Assembly (NCBI GenBank): GCA_002414665.1
Contig: DIAF01000020.1
Location: 40,890 to 104,889, forward strand
Reading direction: 5' to 3'
DNA length: 64,000 bases
Origin: Halieaceae bacterium UBA5085
GTDB taxonomy: Bacteria; Pseudomonadota; Gammaproteobacteria; Pseudomonadales; Halieaceae
The notes under the pieces are model-generated. The model saw only the letters and a list, made by a program, of their open reading frames with translations, did no database searches and was not told the DNA's origin. Below are positions 8,840 through 17,632 of this stretch, in pieces. Made by a program: the position numbers and the translations under genes. Numbering within the stretch: position 1 is the first letter of the stretch; each line of letters opens with the position of its first letter.

Positions 8840-10138
8840 CTAATTCCCTTGGGTTGTGGTGTCAGGGGTTCGGCTGCATTGCAGGAACGCGGCAACATCG
8901 GCCAGAGGCAGCGTCACCTGCTCTTCGCCCTGTTCGCGCAGCGGTTTGACAGTGACGCTCGCACTGGCCACTTCATCGTCACCCCAGATCAGCGCCCAGC
9001 GAGCGCCGCTCTTGTCTGCTTTTTTCATCTGGCTGCGGAAACTGCCGCCGCCGGCGTGTTGCACGATACGCAGGCCCGGCAGTGCGCCGCGCAGGCTTTC
9101 CAGTGCGGCAAAGGCGGCACACTCCGCGCTACCACCGGAACTGACGACATAGACATCGGCGGAGGCTGCAGGCAACGGTGCCGCCTGCAGCGCCTCAAGC
9201 ATAAGGACGAGGCGCTCCTTGCCCATGGCGAAGCCGATGCCGGGTACCGGCTTGCCGCCCAGCTGCTGCACCAGGCCATCATAGCGCCCGCCGGCACACA
9301 CGGTACCCTGCGCACCCAGGCGGTCTGTCACCCATTCGAACACTGTCTTGTTGTAGTAGTCCAGCCCGCGCACCAATGCGGTGTTGATCACATAGGGAAC
9401 GGAGGCGGCATCCAGCAGTTCACAGACCCGGGCGAAATCGGCCCTGGATTCCTCATCCAGGTAGTCCGACAGCACCGGCGCCTGCTGCAACACAGAGCGG
9501 GTCCCCGGGTCCTTGCTGTCCAGGATGCGCAGTGGATTGGTATGCAATCTGCGCTGGCTGTCCTCGTCCAGGGCATCAAGATGCCCGGACAGGTAGCTCA
9601 CCAGAGCGGTGCGATACGCCTGCCGGTCACTGACGCTGCCAATGGAGTTCAGCTGCAACGCTACATCCCCGTCGATACCCAGTTCACGCCACAGACGCGC
9701 GGTCATGAGTATCAGCTCGGCATCGATATCCGGCGTTGCGACACCGAACACTTCGACACCGATCTGGTGAAACTGTCGCTGGCGACCCTTCTGGGGACGC
9801 TCGTAGCGAAACATCGGACCGCTGTACCAGAGCCGCTGCACCGTGCCCAGCAGACTGTGCTGGATAGCGGCGCGCACGCACCCGGCCGTGCCCTCAGGTC
9901 GCAGCGTCAGACTTTCGCCATTGCGGTCGTCAAAGCTGTACATCTCCTTTTCGACGATGTCGGTTACTTCACCGATAGAGCGCCGGAACAGCGCGGTCTG
10001 TTCGACGATGGGCAGGCGGATTTCGCCATAGCCATAGCTCGCCAGCACGTCGGCCACGGTGCGCTCCAGGTACTGCCAGCGGTCACTTTCATCCGGGAGA
10101 ATATCGTTCATTCCCCGGATGGCTCGAATCGTTGTCAC
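8840..10138 (-). CDS. hisS: histidyl-tRNA synthetase
   Basis: A 432-residue class II aminoacyl-tRNA synthetase. The histidine-specific motif is present as VRGLDYYNKTVFEW, followed by GRYDGL, and motif 2 as LTLRPEGTAG. The C-terminal anticodon-binding domain ends the protein. It charges tRNA-His with histidine. The gene lies between ispG and yfgM, as in most gammaproteobacteria. Confidence 0.97.
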   Translation of the reverse strand: MTTIRAIRGMNDILPDESDRWQYLERTVADVLASYGYGEIRLPIVEQTALFRRSIGEVTDIVEKEMYSFDDRNGESLTLRPEGTAGCVRAAIQHSLLGTVQRLWYSGPMFRYERPQKGRQRQFHQIGVEVFGVATPDIDAELILMTARLWRELGIDGDVALQLNSIGSVSDRQAYRTALVSYLSGHLDALDEDSQRRLHTNPLRILDSKDPGTRSVLQQAPVLSDYLDEESRADFARVCELLDAASVPYVINTALVRGLDYYNKTVFEWVTDRLGAQGTVCAGGRYDGLVQQLGGKPVPGIGFAMGKERLVLMLEALQAAPLPAASADVYVVSSGGSAECAAFAALESLRGALPGLRIVQHAGGGSFRSQMKKADKSGARWALIWGDDEVASASVTVKPLREQGEEQVTLPLADVAAFLQCSRTPDTTTQGN

Positions 10139-10154
10139 CTCTACTCCTGCAATT

Positions 10155-11285
10155 TCACTGTTTGGACCGCACGATCAGCTGCGCATCCTCGGCAGCGCGT
10201 TGCGCCTCCAGCGAGGCAGCGCGCTGGCGAATCACCTGTTCGAGGTGATCGACAAAATCCTGGTTGCTCACCTTGTGGTCGGGCTTGCCGTCGATGTAGA
10301 TCAGATTATTGGGGCTGGCCCCGGTCAGGCCGACATCGGCTTCGCGCGCCTCACCCGGCCCGTTGACGATACAGCCGATCACGGCGACGTCCATGGGGGT
10401 GCGGATATCCTCGAGGCGCTGCTCCAGCGTGTTCATGGTGGAAATGACATCAAAGTTCTGTCGCGAACAGCTGGGGCAGGCGATGAAGTTGATGCCATTC
10501 GCGCGCAACTTGAGGCTCTTCAGAATCTCGAAGCCAACCTTGACTTCCTCCACCGGATCGGCGGCCAGGGAAACGCGAATCGTGTCGCCGATGCCGTCCA
10601 TCAGCAGCATGCCCAGGCCCACGGACGACTTGACCGTACCGCCGCGCAAGCCGCCGGCTTCGGTAATCCCCAGATGCAGGGGCTGGTCGATCTGCTTTGC
10701 CAGCAGGCGGTAGGCGGCGACCGCCATGAACACCTCTGACGCCTTTACACTGACCTTGAAGTCCGGGTAGTTGAAGCGATCGAGTATATCGACATGGTGC
10801 AGGGCAGACTCCACCAGCGCTTCCGCTGTAGGCTCACCGTACTTACGCTGCAATTCCTTGCCCAGCGACCCGGCGTTAACGCCGATCCGAATCGGTATGC
10901 CCTTATCGCGGGCACAGTCAATTACCGCACGCACTTTCTTGTCACTGCCGATATTGCCCGGGTTGATGCGCAGGCAGTCAACGCCGTACTCCGCGACCTT
11001 GAGGGCAATCTTGTGATCGAAGTGGATATCCGCCACCAACGGAATATCGACCCGGGCGCGAATGGCGCGGAAGGCTTCGGCAGCATCCATGCTGGGCACC
11101 GATACGCGCACAATGTCGGCGCCGGCATCCTGAATCGCCTTGACCTGTGCCACGGTGGCCTCTACGTCACAGGTCTCGGTATTGGTCATACTCTGTACGC
11201 TGATCGGTGCATCGCCGCCAACGGCTACCGAACCAACCATGATCTGACGGCTGACCCGCCGTGTGATGGGAGAGGGTTTATGCAT
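10155..11285 (-). CDS. ispG: 4-hydroxy-3-methylbut-2-enyl diphosphate synthase
   Basis: A 376-residue enzyme of the MEP isoprenoid pathway that turns MEcPP into HMBPP with a [4Fe-4S] cluster. The cluster ligands are visible as CPSC near residue 268 and C in CIVNGPGEA near 303. I chose the ATG at 11285 over the GTG at 11288 because GGAGG sits seven bases upstream of it. The Shine-Dalgarno lies in the last codons of rodZ, so the two genes are coupled. Confidence 0.96.
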   Translation of the reverse strand: MHKPSPITRRVSRQIMVGSVAVGGDAPISVQSMTNTETCDVEATVAQVKAIQDAGADIVRVSVPSMDAAEAFRAIRARVDIPLVADIHFDHKIALKVAEYGVDCLRINPGNIGSDKKVRAVIDCARDKGIPIRIGVNAGSLGKELQRKYGEPTAEALVESALHHVDILDRFNYPDFKVSVKASEVFMAVAAYRLLAKQIDQPLHLGITEAGGLRGGTVKSSVGLGMLLMDGIGDTIRVSLAADPVEEVKVGFEILKSLKLRANGINFIACPSCSRQNFDVISTMNTLEQRLEDIRTPMDVAVIGCIVNGPGEAREADVGLTGASPNNLIYIDGKPDHKVSNQDFVDHLEQVIRQRAASLEAQRAAEDAQLIVRSKQ

Positions 11286-11288
11286 CAC

Positions 11289-11720
11289 TCATCCTCCAGA
11301 CAGGCGGTGGGAAGCGGCCTCGCCAACCTGCACCCACCACAAACCCAAAACCACCAGCGCCAGCACGGCCAACCCGAGCACAATCCCCAGTCCTGTGCGC
11401 TGCAGCGGCCGCAGGCGGCGCGGCGCATTATCCGCAGCCATTGCCGTCGCCTGGGGCCGTCGCTGGTCAAACCCTGCCAGCACCTCTGCCTCGTTCAGGC
11501 CCAGCAAACGCGCATAGGCACTGATGTATCCCCGGGCGAATGCAGGTCGGCGCAAGCGGTCGTAGGCATCGCGCTCCAGCAGGCCAACCACCTCCGGCAG
11601 CCAATGTAACCGGGCGGCCACTTCGGCGGACGACCAGCCGCGCGCCTGCCGCGCCGCCTGCAGCAGCGCCCCGGGAGCGACGGTCACCGGTGCCGGCTCA
11701 AGGGTTTCCTTACTGCCCAC
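11289..11720 (-). CDS. rodZ: short RodZ-like protein without periplasmic domain
   Basis: A 143-residue protein with a Cro/CI-type helix-turn-helix at about 15-85 (LLQAARQARGWSSAEVAARL, then FARGYISAYARLLGL, typical of RodZ) and one transmembrane segment at about 111-132. It stops only some ten residues after the membrane segment. RodZ links MreB to the cell-wall elongation machinery and normally has a further linker and DUF4115 beta domain in the periplasm (E. coli RodZ is about 337 residues). Position between pilW and ispG is conserved, which supports the assignment. Confidence 0.85.
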   Translation of the reverse strand: MGSKETLEPAPVTVAPGALLQAARQARGWSSAEVAARLHWLPEVVGLLERDAYDRLRRPAFARGYISAYARLLGLNEAEVLAGFDQRRPQATAMAADNAPRRLRPLQRTGLGIVLGLAVLALVVLGLWWVQVGEAASHRLSGG

Positions 11721-12516
11721 TGTTCAGGGTCCGCTGGTATTCCTGGTATTCGGGCGACTTCGGGTACAGGCTGCTCAGCGCAAGGGCGTAACTGCTCTCG
11801 CCATCCTTGTCACCCGTGGCCCGCGCAAGCCGCACACCCAGCCACAGGCCACGCGGGCTCTGGGGCCGCACTGCCGTGCGATAGGTACCGTAGTAGCGTT
11901 CCGCCGCGCGATAATCTCCGTCCTCGTACTTGAGGATCGCCAGCTCGAGCAGCGCGATCGTGTTGACGCGATCCATGGACAGGGCGCGACTGAAGGACTC
12001 TTCCGCCTCCGCTCGCTTGTCCAACTGCAGCTGACACAGGCCAAGGTTCACAAAAGCCAGCGGCCGGGCGCTGTACAGGGTGTCCTTGACCACGTAATTG
12101 AGCTGCCTCTCGGCATCGGCGTAGCGCTGCTCGGAAAACAGGAAAGCCGCATAGTTGTTGCGGGCGCGCGAGAAATCACGCTGCAGGCGAATCGCCTTTT
12201 CAAAACTCTCCTCCGCCAGCTCTTTCTCGCCCGTGCTCTGGTAAACCAGCGCAAATGCCTCGTGAACCTCGGCATTGCGGTCGTCAATCTTGACGGCCTG
12301 GGACAGGTTGCGCTTGGCATTCTCCCAGTCGCCCTCACCGATGTACTGGCGTGCCAGTGAGACACGGCGCTCGAGCGCATCCTCGGGCGATGGCGGGTTG
12401 GTATACACGCTGTCGGTTGTGGTGACACAGCCCGCCAGGAACACGGCGGCCAACACGGCGGCCAACGCACCGTTGAAACGCACTGCACCGCAAAACCGCG
12501 TTGTTTCCGTCGTCAT
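11710..12516 (-). CDS. pilW: type IV pilus biogenesis lipoprotein PilW (PilF)
   Basis: A 268-residue lipoprotein with lipobox LAGC at about 27-30 and several TPR motifs (for example ENAKRNLSQAVKIDDRNAEVHEAFALVY). PilW/PilF is the outer-membrane pilotin that helps the PilQ secretin assemble. It overlaps rlmN upstream by four bases and rodZ downstream by 11 bases. The order rlmN-pilW-rodZ-ispG is standard in gammaproteobacteria. Confidence 0.93.
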   Translation of the reverse strand: MTTETTRFCGAVRFNGALAAVLAAVFLAGCVTTTDSVYTNPPSPEDALERRVSLARQYIGEGDWENAKRNLSQAVKIDDRNAEVHEAFALVYQSTGEKELAEESFEKAIRLQRDFSRARNNYAAFLFSEQRYADAERQLNYVVKDTLYSARPLAFVNLGLCQLQLDKRAEAEESFSRALSMDRVNTIALLELAILKYEDGDYRAAERYYGTYRTAVRPQSPRGLWLGVRLARATGDKDGESSYALALSSLYPKSPEYQEYQRTLNSGQ

Positions 12517-13661
12517 CGTGCCTGAACCTCCGCGGCCTGCCCGGCCGCCCGGTAGCGCTCACTGCGCCGGGTGCGATCCACAACCTGTCCAACCAACTGG
12601 CCGCAGGCCGCTGCAATGTCATCACCGCGGGTAGTGCGCACCGTAACAATGTAACCCGCGTCCACCAGCACCTGCCAGAAGCGTGACACCGCGTTACCGC
12701 TGGGGCGCTGGTAGTCCGACTGGGGAAAACTGTTGAAAGGAATCAGGTTGATCTTGCAGGGAAAATCCCGCAACAACGCGGCCAGATCGCGGGCCTGGTC
12801 CACGTGATCGTTCACCCCGGCAATCAGGGTGTACTCAACCGTCACTACACGCTTGCTGTCCGCCTGCGCATCGATGTAGGCACGCGCGCTGCGCAGCAGC
12901 TCGGCAATCGGATACTTGCGATTGATCGGTACCAGCTGGTTGCGCAGTGCATCGTCTGGCGCGTGCAGCGAAATGGCCAGCGACGCCTCGCTGACCCGTG
13001 CCAGCCGGTCCAGCGCCGGCACCACGCCGGAAGTGCTCAGCGTTACCCGGCGCTTGGAAATCCCGTAGCCGAGGTCCGACATCATCAGATCCATCGCCGC
13101 GACGACGTTGTCGAAGTTCAGCAGGGGCTCCCCCATACCCATCATCACGACGTTGGTGACCACGCGCCGGTTACCGGCCTGAAATGCATCGTAGGACTTG
13201 ATGGCCAACCACACCTGGCCGATGATCTCGGCCGCTGTCAGGTCGCGCTCGAAGCCCTGCTTGCCGGTGGAGCAGAAACTGCAGTCAAGGCTGCAGCCCA
13301 CCTGCGATGACACACAGAGGGTCGCCCGCCCCGCCTCGGGGATCAACACCGCTTCCACCAAACCGCCGCCACTCACCCGGATCGCCCACTTGCGGGTGCC
13401 ATCAGCCGAGTCGTGCTGGCTGACGATTTCCGGCGGGCGCACCTCGGCAACGCGCTGCAGCTTCTCGCGCAGCGCCTTGCCCAGGTTGGACATCGCGCCG
13501 ATGTCGGTCACGCCCGCGTGATGCATCCACTTCATTACCTGCTGTGCACGGAACTTTTTTTCCCCGAGATCGAGGAAAAACTGCTCCAGCTGCAGCTGCG
13601 TCATGCCCAGCAGGTTGACCCTGGTGGACACTTCGGAGGAGGCAATGACGGTCGCGTTCAT
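12513..13661 (-). CDS. rlmN: 23S rRNA/tRNA adenine-C2 methyltransferase RlmN
   Basis: A 382-residue radical-SAM enzyme that methylates C2 of A2503 in 23S rRNA and A37 in some tRNAs. The cluster motif CxxxCxxC is CSLDCSFC at about 121-128, and the methyl-carrying cysteine is near the C-terminus in GDDIAAACGQL. I chose the ATG at 13661, with GGG of the Shine-Dalgarno nine bases upstream; an in-frame TTG three codons earlier is less likely. Confidence 0.96.
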   Translation of the reverse strand: MNATVIASSEVSTRVNLLGMTQLQLEQFFLDLGEKKFRAQQVMKWMHHAGVTDIGAMSNLGKALREKLQRVAEVRPPEIVSQHDSADGTRKWAIRVSGGGLVEAVLIPEAGRATLCVSSQVGCSLDCSFCSTGKQGFERDLTAAEIIGQVWLAIKSYDAFQAGNRRVVTNVVMMGMGEPLLNFDNVVAAMDLMMSDLGYGISKRRVTLSTSGVVPALDRLARVSEASLAISLHAPDDALRNQLVPINRKYPIAELLRSARAYIDAQADSKRVVTVEYTLIAGVNDHVDQARDLAALLRDFPCKINLIPFNSFPQSDYQRPSGNAVSRFWQVLVDAGYIVTVRTTRGDDIAAACGQLVGQVVDRTRRSERYRAAGQAAEVQAR

Positions 13662-13682
13662 GGGGATCAACCCTGTCTCGCC

Positions 13683-14111
13683 TCAGCCGCGCTCGCAGAG
13701 ATCGCTGGCGGCAAAGAAATAGGCGATTTCACGCTCGGCTGATGCCGGGGAATCGGACCCGTGCACGGCGTTGGCATCGATTGACTCGGCGAAATCGGCC
13801 CGGATGGTGCCTGCGTCGGCGTCCTTCGGGTTGGTGGCACCCATCAACTCGCGGTTGCGGGCGATGGCATTCTCACCCTCGAGCACCTGTACCATCACTG
13901 GACCCGAGGTCATGAACTCGATCAGCGCCGGGAAGAAGGGACGCTCGCGGTGCTCGGCATAGAAGCCCCCGGCAACGTCTTCACTCAGGCGCAGCATTTT
14001 GGCCGCGACCACCCGCAGGCCTGCGGATTCGAACCGTGAATAGATCTGCCCAATCACATTCTTTGCCACCGCATCGGGCTTCACAATAGACAAGGTACGC
14101 TCAACAGCCAT
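13683..14111 (-). CDS. ndk: nucleoside diphosphate kinase
   Basis: A 142-residue enzyme that moves the gamma phosphate between nucleoside triphosphates and diphosphates. The active-site histidine is in NAVHGSDS near residue 117. The ATG at 14111 fits the family N-terminus (MAVERTLSIVKPDAV) and has GAGAG upstream; the open frame extends further 5' but that part is not conserved. Ndk normally follows the full isc operon; here it follows iscS after 97 bases. Confidence 0.97.
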   Translation of the reverse strand: MAVERTLSIVKPDAVAKNVIGQIYSRFESAGLRVVAAKMLRLSEDVAGGFYAEHRERPFFPALIEFMTSGPVMVQVLEGENAIARNRELMGATNPKDADAGTIRADFAESIDANAVHGSDSPASAEREIAYFFAASDLCERG

Positions 14112-14144
14112 CTGACTCTCTCCAAAGATTCCAGAAAATGATTC

Positions 14145-14159
14145 GGGGCAGCGTGCCCC
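14145..14159. terminator. hairpin in the iscS-ndk gap
   Basis: GGGGCA (14145-14150) pairs perfectly with TGCCCC (14154-14159) around GCG. It lies between the ndk promoter and ndk, followed leftward by a short TTTT run after a few bases. It could weaken read-through from iscRS or sit in the ndk leader. Confidence 0.35.
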
Positions 14160-14176
14160 AAGGTGAAAACCGCGCA

Positions 14177-14205
14177 ATTATACGGGCTTTACGCCCCGGT
14201 TTCAC
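14177..14205 (-). promoter_or_regulatory. promoter of ndk and downstream genes
   Basis: Read leftward, a perfect -10 TATAAT (14177-14182) follows a -35 GTGAAA (14200-14205) with a 17-base spacer. It lies just after the iscS stop, so ndk and the block behind it have their own start. Confidence 0.6.
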
Positions 14206-14208
14206 GCG

Positions 14209-15366
14209 CTAAACGCGCTGGCGCAGGCCACCAATAACGTCCTGCAGGTGAACGATGGCGCGGTCCACGTCATCCTCGGTAGTAAAGCGGCCGCAGCACA
14301 GCCGCAAGGTGCTGTGGGCCAGCGCCTCGGGCACACCGATGGCGCGCAACACGTAGGACGGCTCGACACTCTCGGAGTTGCAGGCCGAACCGCTGGACAA
14401 GGCCAGCTGGCGCAGGCCCATCAGGAGGGTTTCACCCTCCACCCCCTCAACGCTGACATTCAGGGCGCCGGGTAGACGCTGCCCTGGGTGCCCGTTGAGC
14501 TGCACGCCACCGATAGCCGATATGCCGCGCCACAGACGCTCACGCAGGGCCAGGAGGCGCGCGCTCTCCGTCGCCAGTTCCTCCCGCGCCAGCCGGGCCG
14601 CTTCGCCCATACCAACAATCTGGTGAGTGGCCAGGGTGCCCGAGCGCATACCCCGCTCGTGCCCACCACCGTGTATCTGGGCCTGTATCTGCACGCGCGG
14701 CTGACGCCTGACGTAGAGCGCCCCGACGCCTTTAGGGCCATAGAACTTGTGTGCCGAGATGGACAGCAGGTCGACCGGCAGCTGCGCCAGGTCCACCGGA
14801 ATCTTGCCAACACTCTGCGCCGCATCTACGTGGAACAGGGCGCCACAGGCGCGAACCCGCGCGCCGATCGCGGCAATATCATTGACCGTGCCCAGCTCGT
14901 TATTGGCGTGCATGATGCTGACCATGAAGGTGTCGTGACGCAGCGCAGCGGCGACGCTGTCGGGGCTGGTGAGACCGTCCGCACCGGGAGTGAGCCAGGT
15001 GACCTCCCAGCCCTGCTGCTCCAGCCAGGCACAGGTGTCGATAACCGCCTTGTGTTCGATGCGCGAGGTCACCAGGTGACGCCGACCGTTGGCCAGTGCG
15101 GCCGCGCCCTTGATGGCGAGGTTGTCTGACTCGGTGGCACCCGAGGTCCAGACCAGCTCCCTCGGGTCGGCGTTGAGCAGATCCGCAAGCTCGCGGCGCG
15201 CCTGCTCCACCGCCTGCTCGGCACGCCACCCGTAGACGTGGGAGCGCGAGGCCGGATTGCCGAAATTGCCGTCCATCGTGAGGCAACCGACCATCACCTC
15301 GGCGACCCGAGGGTCTACCGGCGTCGAGGCCAGATAATCGAAATAGATGGGTGCTTGCATGCTCAT
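14209..15366 (-). CDS. iscS: cysteine desulfurase IscS
   Basis: A 385-residue PLP enzyme that removes sulfur from cysteine for iron-sulfur clusters and thiolated tRNA. The PLP lysine is in SAHKFYGPKG and the persulfide cysteine is in SSGSACNSES. It is closest to the IscS group but ends at about the GGLRQRV helix and lacks the roughly 20-residue tail of E. coli IscS (404 residues), a region close to where IscU docks. It follows iscR, but no iscU, iscA, hscB, hscA or fdx comes after it. Confidence 0.94.
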   Translation of the reverse strand: MSMQAPIYFDYLASTPVDPRVAEVMVGCLTMDGNFGNPASRSHVYGWRAEQAVEQARRELADLLNADPRELVWTSGATESDNLAIKGAAALANGRRHLVTSRIEHKAVIDTCAWLEQQGWEVTWLTPGADGLTSPDSVAAALRHDTFMVSIMHANNELGTVNDIAAIGARVRACGALFHVDAAQSVGKIPVDLAQLPVDLLSISAHKFYGPKGVGALYVRRQPRVQIQAQIHGGGHERGMRSGTLATHQIVGMGEAARLAREELATESARLLALRERLWRGISAIGGVQLNGHPGQRLPGALNVSVEGVEGETLLMGLRQLALSSGSACNSESVEPSYVLRAIGVPEALAHSTLRLCCGRFTTEDDVDRAIVHLQDVIGGLRQRV

Positions 15367-15385
15367 CTACGGGCAGACGCCGACA

Positions 15386-15865
15386 TCACAACTCCCGCAA
15401 TGCGACCAGGCTCTCCGGATTGATGCGCGTGCGGGCATCCTGACGTGAGGAGATGTGACGCACCTCCCGGCGCTCTACCAGCGTCGCCAGGCTGATCTGG
15501 CTGAGGAAACCGTGGATCTGATCGCTCAGGTCCTGCCACAGGTGGTGCGTCAGGCATACCTCGCCTTTCTGGCAGTCCGCCTTGCCGCCGCACCCGGTGG
15601 CGTCCACCGCCTCGTCCACGGCATCAATAATCTGGGCGACATAGATAGCGTCGCTGTCGCGCCCCAGGCGATAGCCGCCACCGGGGCCGCGCACGCTGCT
15701 CACGAGTTCGCGCCGGCGCAACCGCGCGAACAGTTGTTCCAGGTAAGACAGCGAAATCGCCTGGCGACCGGAAATCTCCGCGAGGCTCACCGGCCCGTGT
15801 TGCCCGTGCAGGGCCAGATCCAGCATCGCTGTCACTGCATAGCGTCCCTTGGTTGTCAGCCGCAT
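15386..15865 (-). CDS. iscR: iron-sulfur cluster regulator IscR
   Basis: A 159-residue Rrf2-family regulator. The N-terminal winged helix begins MRLTTKGRYAVTAMLDLA, and the cluster ligands are three cysteines spaced as in IscR (CGGKADCQKGEVC, about 92-104) followed by a His. I chose the ATG at 15865 since it matches the conserved N-terminus; a GTG two codons upstream exists. IscR with a [2Fe-2S] cluster represses its own operon, and a matching site is at 15900-15924. Confidence 0.95.
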   Translation of the reverse strand: MRLTTKGRYAVTAMLDLALHGQHGPVSLAEISGRQAISLSYLEQLFARLRRRELVSSVRGPGGGYRLGRDSDAIYVAQIIDAVDEAVDATGCGGKADCQKGEVCLTHHLWQDLSDQIHGFLSQISLATLVERREVRHISSRQDARTRINPESLVALREL

Positions 15866-15891
15866 GACCACACCCGTTAGCGTAAAGCCCG

Positions 15892-15920
15892 AGTATGCAA
15901 TAGCCGACCAAATTGATCAA
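15892..15920 (-). promoter_or_regulatory. iscR promoter
   Basis: Read leftward, a -35 TTGATC (15915-15920) and a -10 CATACT (15892-15897) stand 17 bases apart, about 27 bases before the iscR start. The predicted IscR site covers the -35 and spacer. Confidence 0.6.
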
Positions 15921-15924
15921 CTTT
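15900..15924. promoter_or_regulatory. IscR type-1 binding site
   Basis: This 25-base stretch begins ATAGCCGAC and matches the E. coli type-1 IscR consensus (ATASYYGAC half-site, AT-rich centre, then the inverted half) at 21 of 25 positions by my count. The match is best in the left half. It overlaps the iscR promoter and the last codons of trmJ. Confidence 0.65.
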
Positions 15925-16675
15925 TACGCAGAGAGGCGTTTTCGGGTTCGGGGAGGAATTTCTGCGTCTCGGTGAGGATGCCGCGGAGGATGTTCAGTTC
16001 CATCTCGTCCAGGCGCACGCGGCCATACAGCCGCCGCAGACGCACCATCAACTGCCGCGGGGCCGCGGGGTCGAGGAAGCCGATACCCATGAGTGTCTGC
16101 TCAAGGTGCTCGTAGAAACGCTCCATATTCTCGGACGTACTGAAGGGAGCGTCCCACTGGTCGTCAGCGGCCGCCGGCAGGCTGCCAGCGAGATGCAGCA
16201 TGCGCAGTTCATAACAGACGATCTGCACCGCCATCGCGAGGTTCAGCGAACTGTAGGCCGGATCCGAGGGAATATGCAGGTGCAGGTTGCAGCGCTGGAG
16301 CTCTTCATTGGTCAGGCCCCGGTCCTCGCGACCGAACAGCAGCGCGACCTGTTCATTGCCCGCACGGGCAGCAACTTCCTCGGCGCAGCGCCGCGGGTCC
16401 AGCAGCGGCCAGGGGATGCGACGTTCGCGGGCGCTGGTACCCACCACAAACTGGCAATCGGCGATAGCCTCATCCAGTGTCTCGCAAACCACGGCCGCTT
16501 CCAGCACATCCAGGGCACCGGCTGCACGCCAGGTAGCCTGCTCATCGGGGTATTGACGCGGCTCCACCAGCACCAGCCTGGAGAGACCCATGTTCTTCAT
16601 GGCCCGGGCGACGCCGCCGATATTGCCCGGATGCGAGGTATTCACCAGCACGATACGAATATTGTCGAGATTCAT
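15917..16675 (-). CDS. trmJ: tRNA (cytidine/uridine-2'-O)-methyltransferase TrmJ
   Basis: A 252-residue SPOUT-fold methyltransferase that acts on ribose 32 of tRNAs. The family motifs are VNTSHPGNIGGVARAMKNMGL at the N-terminus, LFGREDRGLTNEEL in the middle and IPSDPAYSSLNLAMAVQIV forming the SAM knot. It lies directly upstream of iscR, the usual trmJ-iscR order, and is divergent from suhB. Confidence 0.95.
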   Translation of the reverse strand: MNLDNIRIVLVNTSHPGNIGGVARAMKNMGLSRLVLVEPRQYPDEQATWRAAGALDVLEAAVVCETLDEAIADCQFVVGTSARERRIPWPLLDPRRCAEEVAARAGNEQVALLFGREDRGLTNEELQRCNLHLHIPSDPAYSSLNLAMAVQIVCYELRMLHLAGSLPAAADDQWDAPFSTSENMERFYEHLEQTLMGIGFLDPAAPRQLMVRLRRLYGRVRLDEMELNILRGILTETQKFLPEPENASLRKS

Positions 16676-16800
16676 GGCTTTGTCATGCGCATACGCGCTG
16701 TCTGCAAAAGGGCGGAAGTGTAGCAGATTGCCGGTAGGATCAGGCCCTGATGTGCTGTTATAATCGCGCGCCCCAAAACTCGCTCACCCAGGACACCGCT

Positions 16801-17598
16801 ATGGAACCGATGGTCACAATCGCGCTGCGCGCCGCGCGCAAAGCCGGCGAACAGATCGTCCGTGCCTCCGATGAGCTCGAGCGGATTGACGTACAGGAAA
16901 AGAACGTCAACGACTTTGTCTCGGACGTCGACCGTAACGCTGAGCGCGAAATCACCTACCACCTGCGCAAAGCCTACCCCGACCACGCAATCCTCGGCGA
17001 GGAAAGCGGCCTGAGCGGCGATGAGAACGCCGAATATCGCTGGGTCATCGACCCGCTGGACGGCACGACCAACTTCCTCCGTGGCATTCCCCACTACGCG
17101 GTATCCATTGCCTGCCTGTACCGGGGCAAACTGGAACATGCCGTGGTTCTCGACCCGGTGCGTCGCGAGGAGTTCACCGCGTCACGCGGTCGTGGCGCAC
17201 AGCTCAATGGGCGCCGCATCCGCGTCAGCAAACGCACATCGCTGGATGGCGCACTGCTGGGCACCGGCATCCCCTTCAAGGATCACTGTGACGAGCAGCT
17301 CGATGCCTACAGCAAGACGCTGTCAACCCTGGCGGGCCAGTGTGCCGGCATCCGGCGCGCGGGCGCAGCGTCGCTGGACCTGGCCTATGTGGCCGCAGGC
17401 CGTCTGGATGCGTTCTGGGAGATCGGGCTGGCGCCCTGGGATATGGCGGCGGGCGCCCTGCTGGTGCGTGAAGCCGGCGGCCTGGTTGCCGACATCAACG
17501 CCTCGGACAACTACCTGGAATCAGGCAATATCGTTTGCGGCAACCCGAAGTGCTTCAAGGCGGTGCTACAGGCCACCAAGCCCCTGCTGGGGAAATAA
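16801..17598 (+). CDS. suhB: inositol monophosphatase SuhB
   Basis: A 265-residue Mg-dependent phosphatase that also joins rRNA antitermination complexes in E. coli. The metal-binding motifs are GEESG (about 67-71), WVIDPLDGTTNF (about 81-92) and WDMAAGALLVREAGG (about 212-226). The ATG at 16801 begins the conserved N-terminus MEPMVTIALRAARKAG; the frame is open further upstream but that part looks non-coding. It is divergent from trmJ and converges on secF. Confidence 0.95.
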   Translation: MEPMVTIALRAARKAGEQIVRASDELERIDVQEKNVNDFVSDVDRNAEREITYHLRKAYPDHAILGEESGLSGDENAEYRWVIDPLDGTTNFLRGIPHYAVSIACLYRGKLEHAVVLDPVRREEFTASRGRGAQLNGRRIRVSKRTSLDGALLGTGIPFKDHCDEQLDAYSKTLSTLAGQCAGIRRAGAASLDLAYVAAGRLDAFWEIGLAPWDMAAGALLVREAGGLVADINASDNYLESGNIVCGNPKCFKAVLQATKPLLGK

Positions 17599-17632
17599 GC
17601 AGGGGGAGCCGAGCCGCCCGGGCGCATTCCGG

